Source: Planctomycetota bacterium (lineage in GTDB: Bacteria > Planctomycetota > Phycisphaerae > FEN-1346). From it: DNA of 6,065 nt. Positions within the stretch are counted from its first letter, which is position 1. Every line of letters begins with the position of its first letter. Made by a program: the position numbers and the translations under genes. The notes under the pieces are model-generated. The model saw only the letters and a list, made by a program, of their open reading frames with translations. It was not told where the DNA came from and searched no databases. The stretch is from assembly GCA_026386995.1 (NCBI GenBank), contig JAPLMO010000183.1:1-6065 (forward strand), read 5' to 3'. Below are positions 1 to 5,038 of the stretch, piece by piece.

Positions 1-594
1 GGCGGCATCGTCGTTGGTGACGATGGCGCCGCCGTCGCCGGTGGCCAGGTTCTTGACGGCGTGGAAACTGAAACACCCGAAACGCCCGATGGTTCCGAGT
101 TTGCGTCCGCGGTGCTCGCCGCCGCAGCCGTGGGCGGCGTCCTCAATCAGGAGGAGGTTGTGCTCCCTGGCAATCGCCTCCAGGTCGTCCATCTTGCACG
201 GCCGCCCGCCGTAGTGGACGATGACGATGGCCCGCGTCTTTTTCGTGATGCGTTTGCGGATCGAGCGCGGGTCGATGTTGGCCGTCTCGGCCTCGACGTC
301 GGCGAACACGGGCTTGGCGCCGACGTACAGGATGGCGTGGTTGGTGGAAACAAACGTGATCGGCGTGGTGACGACCTCGTCGCCCTTCTTGAGGTCCGCA
401 ACGATCATGGCCAGATGCAGCGCCGCCGTGCCGCTGTTGAGGGCGATGGCGTGCCTGACGCCCAGGTACTCGGCGAACTTTTTCTCGAACTCGGCCGTCT
501 TGGGGCCCAGGCCCACCCAGCCGGAGAACATCACCTCGCGAACGGCCGCAAACTCCGCCTCGCCGTAACTCGGTCTGAAAACAGGTATTGTCAT
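1..594 (-). CDS. DegT/DnrJ/EryC1/StrS-family PLP sugar aminotransferase, 3' end beyond window
   Basis: This is the first 198 codons of a gene that runs off the left edge of the window; the family is usually about 360-400 residues, so roughly half is present. Enzymes of this family move an amino group, usually from glutamate, onto a keto group of a nucleotide-linked sugar in the cytoplasm. Seen here: an SGWVGLGP segment at 24-31; the phosphate-binding NSGTAAL at 53-59; EDAAHG at 151-156, with D152 expected to contact the PLP ring nitrogen; and SFHAVKNLATGDGG at 176-189, in which K181 is the expected Schiff-base lysine. All catalytic residues of this half are intact. The ATG at 594 gives the normal family N-terminus (MTIPVFRPSYGEAEF) and has a weak AGGA 6 nt upstream. 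It lies 42 bp after the upstream acyltransferase on the same strand, so co-transcription is likely. The exact sugar substrate cannot be read from this half. Confidence 0.93.
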   Translation of the reverse strand, partial: MTIPVFRPSYGEAEFAAVREVMFSGWVGLGPKTAEFEKKFAEYLGVRHAIALNSGTAALHLAMIVADLKKGDEVVTTPITFVSTNHAILYVGAKPVFADVEAETANIDPRSIRKRITKKTRAIVIVHYGGRPCKMDDLEAIAREHNLLLIEDAAHGCGGEHRGRKLGTIGRFGCFSFHAVKNLATGDGGAIVTNDDAA

Positions 595-636
595 TTGTGT
601 CCTATTGGTTCGCCGCTGCGCCGCGGCCGCTCTTGA

Positions 637-1218
637 TCAGTCGCCCGTCTCCGTCCGCTCTCCGATCGGCTTGGCCGGCGACCCGGCGACCATCGTATAG
701 GGCGGCACGTCGTGGGTCACCACGCTATGGGCGCCGACCACGGCGCCGTCGCCGACGGTGACCCCCTTGAGGATGACGGCCGCATAGCCGAGCCAGCAAT
801 CGTTGCCGATGCGAATGTCCGCGCACTCGAGCCCCTGCTCGCGGATCAGCCGGTCGCGCCGCCGGCACCGGTGGCCGCCCGGAATGATGGCCACGCGCCG
901 CGTAATCAGGCAATCGCTTCCGATGGTCACCTTGCCGCTGTGGACCAGCACCTCGACGCCATTGTAGACGATCGTGCGGTCCCCGATTTCGATCTTGCCG
1001 CTGCCACACATGGTGTCGAGGCGGCAGAAACCGATGATGCACCCGCGGCCGATCTTCACGTTGCGGTCCAGGTGGGCCAGCGGATGGATGAACGACCGGT
1101 TCGCAAGGCTGCGTACCACGTTGACCGGCGGCCGCACCATCGCCAGGAGCAGGCGGAGGGTTGTCATCCACACCGCCCGCCACCAGTACGTCGGCGCAAG
1201 AACGGCGAAATCCTTCAT
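637..1218 (-). CDS. Left-handed beta-helix (hexapeptide repeat) acyltransferase, WcaF/NodL-like, copy A
   Basis: This 193-residue protein probably transfers an acetyl or other acyl group from a CoA donor to a sugar hydroxyl or amino group of a glycan intermediate. Residues 12-40 are hydrophobic and basic and may associate with the membrane. From about residue 45 the chain has repeated [LIV]-G-x4 hexapeptides (VKIGRGCIIG, GKIEIGDRTIVY, VTIGSDCLIT). H116 in PGGH sits where the family's catalytic histidine lies. The closing block DCWLGY (140-145), GVTVGDGAVVGAHSVVTHDVPP and the VAGSPAKPIG tail are typical of the WcaF/Maa/NodL group. There is no PglD-type N-terminal Rossmann domain. A GGGG-type Shine-Dalgarno lies about 6 nt before the ATG. 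By eye, about half of aligned residues match the acyltransferase at 4360-5022, so the two are paralogues. It follows the GT2 gene after a 163 bp gap holding a palindromic element. The acceptor and acyl group are unknown. Confidence 0.93.
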   Translation of the reverse strand: MKDFAVLAPTYWWRAVWMTTLRLLLAMVRPPVNVVRSLANRSFIHPLAHLDRNVKIGRGCIIGFCRLDTMCGSGKIEIGDRTIVYNGVEVLVHSGKVTIGSDCLITRRVAIIPGGHRCRRRDRLIREQGLECADIRIGNDCWLGYAAVILKGVTVGDGAVVGAHSVVTHDVPPYTMVAGSPAKPIGERTETGD

Positions 1219-1251
1219 GCCAAGCCCCTGCTCTCGGTGTCGGGCTGCGGG

Positions 1252-1385
1252 CGCCCTACCAGTCCTTCAACGTTGATTATGTGGGTGCCACGGCTGCGCT
1301 GTTTGCAGCCGTGCTTGCCCGACGACGACCACGGCTGCAAACAGCACAGCCGTGGCACCCGCAGATTCAATCGCGGTCGCCCTAC
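1252..1385. repeat. Palindromic REP/MITE-like element 1 with flanking 8 nt direct repeats
   Basis: The gap between the GT2 stop and the acyltransferase start holds a long inverted repeat. The core arms are 1283-1313 and 1330-1360 (31 nt each), with one mismatch (C1297 against A1346) and a 16 nt spacer. With the weaker outer bases the arms reach 1275 and 1368, with 35 of 39 positions pairing. Each arm is itself a hairpin: CACGGCTGC at 1289-1297 pairs with GCAGCCGTG at 1305-1313 around the loop GCTGTTT, and 1330-1337 pairs with 1347-1354. In a minus-strand transcript, the sense of the flanking genes, the one core mismatch becomes a G-U wobble, so the 31 bp stem is fully paired. The 8 nt sequence CGCCCTAC occurs at both ends (1252-1259 and 1378-1385) and could be a target duplication; the right copy contains the GT2 stop codon. 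There is no U-tract, so it is not a standard intrinsic terminator. Confidence 0.85.
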
Positions 1386-2431
1386 TCTCGCAGCGCAATA
1401 TCCTTCGCCCCGATGCCAAACCGCCTGAAAATCTCCCTGAACCGCCCCATCGAGAGATTGCCGCTGCGCATAATCACACGGCGTTTGCGCCACATCTTCG
1501 GCAGGCCCAGGACCGCCTCCCAGTACGCCTGAAGCAGGATCCTGGCCATCTCGACCTTGCTGCGCTCGGCGGCCATCGCCCCGGCCCGCCCGCGCCGCGT
1601 CAGTGCCCCCCACCCCTGCCAGAAGAAGCGGTAGAGCGTCCAGAATACACCGTACGCCAGGAGCCACAGCGGGAAGTTCTTCACCGCCACCCAGACGCGG
1701 TTTCTCTCCACCAGCCGCGCCAGAAACGGCGACACGCTCCCCGACGAGGCCGCATGGTGATTGTACACGGCCGCTCCGGGGACGTACAGGCTTTTCCATC
1801 CCCGCCGCTGGGCCCGCCAGCCCATGTCGGTCTCGTCGGCATAGGCGAAGAAGTCTTCGTCGTACAACTCGCCGCTCGGCAGACGCAGGTCGTCGAGCAT
1901 CGCCTTGCGGTAGAGGCAGCAGCAATCCGACGCGTAGAAAACCTCGGCAGGCTCCTTCATGGCCTCGGGCGCTTCGGCCCGACCGCGACCCAGGGCCAGG
2001 CCGTCGGGGCACACCACGATGCCGGTGGCGTCGACCTTGCCGCTGGCCGCCAGGATGATGCACGGCGTGGCCGAGCCGGCCTTCGGGTCGGCTTCAAGCG
2101 CCTCGACCAGCCGCCGCACGGCGTCGGGCTGGATACGGGTGTCGTTGTTGCACATCAGGACATACGGGGTCTCGGCCAGGCCGATGCCCACGTTGTTGCC
2201 GCCGCCGAAGCCGAGGTTCTTCTCGTTCACATGCAGGCGGACGTCGGGGAATTCGCGGCGGATCATGTCGGCCGACCTGTCGGTTGAGGCGTTGTCGACC
2301 ACCAGCACCTCGACCGTCGGATAGTCCTGGGCCAGGAGCGAGCGCACGCAGTCCCCGACGACCCGGGCGCCGTTCCAATTCAGCACCAGGGCCGTGACGC
2401 CAGGCACCCTTTGGCCGTCCGGCTGCATCAT
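1382..2431 (-). CDS. Family 2 (GT-A) glycosyltransferase, WbbL/rhamnosyltransferase-like
   Basis: This 349-residue cytoplasmic or membrane-associated enzyme would transfer a sugar from a nucleotide donor onto a lipid-linked glycan. Domain order: the GT-A nucleotide-binding half with LVLNWNG (15-21), VVDNASTDRS (44-53) and NLGFGGGNNVG (72-82); the metal-binding region CNNDT (94-98) with D97; then the acceptor half with YDEDFFAYADETDMGWR (190-206), where D202 is the likely base, QRRGW, and NHH at 224-226. The C-terminal part has RNRVWVAVKNFP and a hydrophobic stretch LWLLAYGVFWTLYRFFW near 259-275, as usual for rhamnosyltransferase-like GT2 proteins. Length is normal. The start is the first of two adjacent ATGs; AGGAGG 9 nt upstream fits it well. 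It is first in the left-arm operon, behind a sigma70-like promoter. One oddity is three cysteines in a row at 170-172. The donor sugar is unknown. Confidence 0.94.
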   Translation of the reverse strand: MMQPDGQRVPGVTALVLNWNGARVVGDCVRSLLAQDYPTVEVLVVDNASTDRSADMIRREFPDVRLHVNEKNLGFGGGNNVGIGLAETPYVLMCNNDTRIQPDAVRRLVEALEADPKAGSATPCIILAASGKVDATGIVVCPDGLALGRGRAEAPEAMKEPAEVFYASDCCCLYRKAMLDDLRLPSGELYDEDFFAYADETDMGWRAQRRGWKSLYVPGAAVYNHHAASSGSVSPFLARLVERNRVWVAVKNFPLWLLAYGVFWTLYRFFWQGWGALTRRGRAGAMAAERSKVEMARILLQAYWEAVLGLPKMWRKRRVIMRSGNLSMGRFREIFRRFGIGAKDIALRE

Positions 2432-2440
2432 GCGGCAGAG

Positions 2441-2446
2441 CCTCCT
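2441..2446 (-). promoter_or_regulatory. Strong Shine-Dalgarno of the GT2 gene
   Basis: AGGAGG, read on the minus strand, lies 9 nt before the tandem ATG ATG. It is the only near-consensus ribosome site in the window and decides the start at 2431. An upstream ATG at 2453 is closed by a TGA within nine codons in its frame. Confidence 0.75.
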
Positions 2447-2464
2447 CGATCCATTTGCGGCGTG

Positions 2465-2493
2465 ATGCTAGGCCGCTGGCATAAAGGTGTCAA
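2465..2493 (-). promoter_or_regulatory. Sigma70-type promoter of the left-arm operon
   Basis: On the minus strand a perfect -35 box TTGACA (2493-2488) is followed by exactly 17 nt and then TAGCAT (2470-2465), which matches four of six bases of TATAAT. Initiation would fall near 2458 and give a leader of about 27 nt holding the AGGAGG ribosome site. The outer edge of the -35 box overlaps the first base of the direct repeat bounding palindromic element 2, so anything bound or folded there could influence it. Assigned by eye; the start site has not been mapped. Confidence 0.62.
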
Positions 2494-2671
2494 GTGCAAA
2501 GAAATCCCTCAGTTCGGGCGATCCTTCCCCTGCCGGATGGCATGCCCACGCCGCCGTTTGCGTGGGCATGCTCCGTGGCCGCGGCGAGAACATGCCCAGC
2601 GAACAGCGCGCTGGGCATGCCACCCTGCTTGGGCCGAATGAGCGCCCAAAACAAGGGGTTACAGTGCAAAG
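2493..2671. repeat. Palindromic REP/MITE-like element 2 with flanking 9 nt direct repeats
   Basis: The divergent intergenic region holds two perfect hairpins. GCATGCCCACGC at 2540-2551 pairs with 2560-2571 (12 bp, 8 nt loop), and CATGCCCAGCG at 2591-2601 pairs with 2609-2619 (11 bp, 7 nt loop). The two hairpins are inverted copies of each other, so 2535-2573 and 2588-2625 form a larger imperfect inverted repeat around a 14 nt spacer. Further out, 2502-2520 and the reverse complement of 2643-2661 match at 13 of 19 positions, so the symmetry extends over about 160 bp. AGTGCAAAG lies exactly at both ends (2493-2501 and 2663-2671), as a target-site duplication would. No reading frame inside resembles a transposase, so if mobile it would be non-autonomous. 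The architecture matches the element at 1252-1385. Confidence 0.82.
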
Positions 2672-2681
2672 GCCTTTTCGG

Positions 2682-2710
2682 TTGACTCCGCCGCGCGTGT
2701 CGCACACCAT
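2682..2710 (+). promoter_or_regulatory. Weak candidate promoter of the right-arm operon
   Basis: TTGACT at 2682-2687 matches five of six -35 bases. At 17 nt spacing the -10 position holds CACCAT, only three of six. If used, transcription would begin at about 2717, almost at the start codon, giving a leaderless or nearly leaderless mRNA. No better candidate was seen between the palindromic element and the gene. Confidence 0.28.
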
Positions 2711-2718
2711 AGGCCGCC

Positions 2719-4326
2719 GTGACGATGGTCGAACGAATTCGGACGTGGCTCTCGACGCCCCGGCGCCGCTGGGCGGCCGCCATCTTCGCACTGTGCGCGG
2801 TCTACGCCCTCGCGCTGAACAACCAGTGGGCGATCTCGCCCGATGGGGCGCTTTACCTGACGCTCGGCCGGTCGCTGGCCGAGGGGCGAGGCATGGAGTG
2901 CAACGGCCTCCAGTGGTGGAGCATTCCGCCCGTCCTGCCGCTGCTCATCGCCGCCTGCCGCTTCGTTGCAGGCGACGGCTACTGGCTTATCAACCTCGTC
3001 CTGAGCGCGTGCGCTGTGGGGACCGCCGTCGTGGCCGCCCGCACCGTGAAACGCCTCGGCGCGGCGGACCTCGCCCTGCCGGTACTGCTGACGACGGGCC
3101 TCTCGGCGTACCTTTTCATCACGGCGACACGCGTCCAGACGGACGTGTTGTTCACGTTTCTGGCAGCCCTGGGGCTATACGGATTCGTGCGGGGCTCCAC
3201 GGGTTCTCTGTGGTGGATAGTCTTCGGCGGCGCGGCGATGCTGCTGGCCACCTTGACGCGGTTGCCGGGCATCGTGTTCTTCGCGGGAGCCGCGGCGGGC
3301 CTGGCGCTGTCGTTGCGGCGACCGGGCCGCGTCTGGCGTATCGCAGCGCTGGCCACGGTGGTTGCCGTCACGTCGGTCATGTTGTGGTACTGGATGACGC
3401 GTATCCGGACGCAGGCCGACGTTGGCGCCGGCGACTACAGCGTGGTCCTCAACACACACGTCGAAACCTTCTTCAGCCTCAGCCGCCTTGAGAGCATCGG
3501 AACGGGCCTGGCACTGCTGCCGTCGTCCGTCTTCGCGGCCATCTTCGGCCAGCAACTGAACCCCTGGCTGATGTTAGCGCCACTGCTCGTCGCCCTGCTG
3601 GGGCTGGCGACACTGGCACGGCGCGGCCAGTGGATCATCGTGCTGCCTGTGGCGCTGAATATCGGGTTCCTTGTGCTGTTGGGAGGGGGTACCGTGGCCC
3701 GCCGGTACCTCCTGCCGACGATGCCTTACGTAGTCTATGCGCTGCTGGTCGGCACGCAGGTGGTGGCCGCATGGATCCGTCGCAGGCAGCCGGCCGGTGG
3801 CGCCGCTGCCGGACGTGTGGCCGCTATCGTCGTCGCGGCCGCATGCGCGGGGATCAGCCTCCCGAAAATCGCCCGGGAGGTTTACTGGATGCGGTCGCCG
3901 GACTTCTACGCCGCCTATGACCACGGGGAGTGGCAGAACTTCGTGCAGGCGAGCCAGTACTTGCGGGAGCACGGCCGCGCGGGGATCGACGAGGTGATGG
4001 GGCCGGAACACACGGTCATCCATTACCTCTCGCGTCTGCGCACCTTTGCACAGGTGTTGGAGCCGGGGCTTGGCACGTGGACGCCTGAAAAAATTCCGCC
4101 CGCGTGGTTCGTCAAGATCGCCGTGGACTCCCCGGCCAGGTTCATCCTGATTCCCGCCAACGCCCCGGACTGGAGCGAGGAGGCGGCGTCGCGATTCGCC
4201 GCAACCGGCCTGTTCGAGCCACCGGTATTCTTCGGCGTCACGCCGGCCACCCCATCGGGCACACTGGCCATCTATGCCCGCCGCACAACGCCCACCGGCA
4301 GACTTGGCGGCGGCCAACTTCCTTGA
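2719..4326 (+). CDS. Integral-membrane GT-C glycosyltransferase, PMT/ArnT-like (GT39/GT83 type)
   Basis: This 535-residue protein has about a dozen hydrophobic segments between residues 18 and 385, followed by a soluble, probably periplasmic, C-terminal part of about 150 residues. Such enzymes take a sugar from a polyprenyl-phosphate carrier and add it to a glycan, lipid or protein outside the inner membrane. Family marks: after TM1 (about 18-34) the first outer loop has ISPDGALYLTLGRSLAEGRG, with D42 in the place of the family's catalytic acidic residue; a second loop has TRVQTDVLF (137-145) with D142; and ARRYLLPTMP (327-336) precedes a late membrane helix. The start is uncertain between GTG at 2719 (AGG 5 nt upstream) and ATG at 2725; they differ by two residues. 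It opens the right arm, 33 bp before the second acyltransferase. Donor and acceptor cannot be deduced, and assignment to a particular GT-C family is tentative. Confidence 0.85.
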   Translation: MTMVERIRTWLSTPRRRWAAAIFALCAVYALALNNQWAISPDGALYLTLGRSLAEGRGMECNGLQWWSIPPVLPLLIAACRFVAGDGYWLINLVLSACAVGTAVVAARTVKRLGAADLALPVLLTTGLSAYLFITATRVQTDVLFTFLAALGLYGFVRGSTGSLWWIVFGGAAMLLATLTRLPGIVFFAGAAAGLALSLRRPGRVWRIAALATVVAVTSVMLWYWMTRIRTQADVGAGDYSVVLNTHVETFFSLSRLESIGTGLALLPSSVFAAIFGQQLNPWLMLAPLLVALLGLATLARRGQWIIVLPVALNIGFLVLLGGGTVARRYLLPTMPYVVYALLVGTQVVAAWIRRRQPAGGAAAGRVAAIVVAAACAGISLPKIAREVYWMRSPDFYAAYDHGEWQNFVQASQYLREHGRAGIDEVMGPEHTVIHYLSRLRTFAQVLEPGLGTWTPEKIPPAWFVKIAVDSPARFILIPANAPDWSEEAASRFAATGLFEPPVFFGVTPATPSGTLAIYARRTTPTGRLGGGQLP

Positions 4327-4359
4327 CGCTCCGCCCTTGGCGGGATATCCTCGTAACCC

Positions 4360-5022
4360 ATGGCTGAAGGCGCAGGTAATCCGGCGGACGCGGCACATCC
4401 GGACACAGGGTCCGAAACCCTCTCGCAGAAACTCCGCAACCAGCCTGGCGAGACGCCGGACGGGCAGTTCCGGCGCATCAGGTACCTGATGGTCACCGAG
4501 ACGCTGAGGCGGTTCATCCGGCTGTTCGTGCTCATCAGGCCGCTGGTGAACCTGTGGCTGATGCTCCGGACGCGGTCGATCATTCATCCGCTGGCGATCA
4601 TCGACTGGAACGTCCACATCGGCCGCCGATGCTTCATCGGCCGGTCCGTCCTGGACACGCTCGGAGGCCAGGGGCGCATCGAGATCGGCGACGGCACCGT
4701 CATTTACAGCGGCTGTGAACTGTTGTGCCAGTACGACAGTACGATCCGGATCGGCCGGGGCGTGCTCTTCACTCGCCAGGCAGCCGCGATGACGGCCGGA
4801 CACATCATCCGCGATCGCCAGGCCACGATTATCTCTCAGGGGATCGCCACGGCCGACGTCACGGTCGAGGACGATTGCTGGATCGGCTACCGGGCGACTC
4901 TCCTGCCTGGCGTCCGGGTGGGGCGAGGCACCGTGGTCGGCGCCGGGGCGGTCGTAACCAAGGACCTGCCGCCGATGGTCGTCGCGGGGGGCGTTCCGGC
5001 CAGGGTCATCCGCGAGCGGTAG
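4360..5022 (+). CDS. Left-handed beta-helix (hexapeptide repeat) acyltransferase, WcaF/NodL-like, copy B
   Basis: This 220-residue protein probably acylates a sugar in the locus. After a hydrophilic N-terminal stretch of about 43 residues come a short hydrophobic/basic segment (49-69) and hexapeptide repeats from about residue 76 (VHIGRRCFIG, GRIEIGDGTVIY, IRIGRGVLFT). H148 in TAGH is the expected catalytic histidine; DCWIGY (172-177), GVRVGRGTVVGAGAVVTKDLPP and the C-terminal VPARVIRER complete the fold. It aligns across the whole enzymatic part with the acyltransferase at 637-1218, with about half of positions identical by eye (shared IHPLA, IEIGD, DCW.GY, VVGA..VVT). The start is uncertain: ATG 4360 has no clear ribosome site, whereas the in-frame ATG at 4489 (M44) has AGG about 8 nt upstream and gives a length nearer that of the paralogue. 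It lies 33 bp after the GT-C gene and 16 bp before the next gene. Confidence 0.92.
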   Translation: MAEGAGNPADAAHPDTGSETLSQKLRNQPGETPDGQFRRIRYLMVTETLRRFIRLFVLIRPLVNLWLMLRTRSIIHPLAIIDWNVHIGRRCFIGRSVLDTLGGQGRIEIGDGTVIYSGCELLCQYDSTIRIGRGVLFTRQAAAMTAGHIIRDRQATIISQGIATADVTVEDDCWIGYRATLLPGVRVGRGTVVGAGAVVTKDLPPMVVAGGVPARVIRER

Positions 5023-5027
5023 AAGGA
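5023..5027 (+). promoter_or_regulatory. Ribosome site supporting a TTG start
   Basis: AAGGA directly follows the acyltransferase stop codon and lies 11 nt before TTG 5039. The spacing is long but acceptable. It favours TTG over ATG 5075, which would cut into the first membrane helix. Confidence 0.45.
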
Positions 5028-5038
5028 CAGCATTCCCC

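Noticed and set aside
61..636. Plus-strand 191-codon open frame opposite the aminotransferase
   Set aside because: The opposite strand encodes an uninterrupted aminotransferase with the PLP lysine and phosphate-binding motif; this frame is its shadow.
1283..1360. Intrinsic transcription terminator
   Set aside because: The stem is far longer than usual, each arm folds separately, and neither side is followed by a T-tract in the direction of transcription.
1215..2063. Minus-strand 282-codon open frame overlapping the GT2 gene
   Set aside because: It is an out-of-frame shadow of GT2 that reads through the palindrome; the GT2 frame holds all the family motifs.
2629..2649. Extra hairpin TTGGGC / GCCCAA downstream of the two main hairpins of element 2
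   Set aside because: It has only 6 bp with a 9 nt loop and no T-run, and the same bases take part in the weaker outer symmetry of the element, so it is not listed separately.
2493..2671. CRISPR array
   Set aside because: The repeats are inverted rather than regularly spaced direct repeats, and there are no spacers or cas genes.
2487..3491. Plus-strand 334-codon open frame starting inside palindromic element 2
   Set aside because: It overlaps the GT-C gene in another frame and its composition is arginine/glycine/histidine-rich without any motif; the GT-C frame has clear membrane helices and family residues.
4331..4343. Small CCGCC / GGCGG hairpin between the GT-C gene and acyltransferase B
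   Set aside because: A 5 bp stem in GC-rich DNA is expected by chance, and no T-tract follows.
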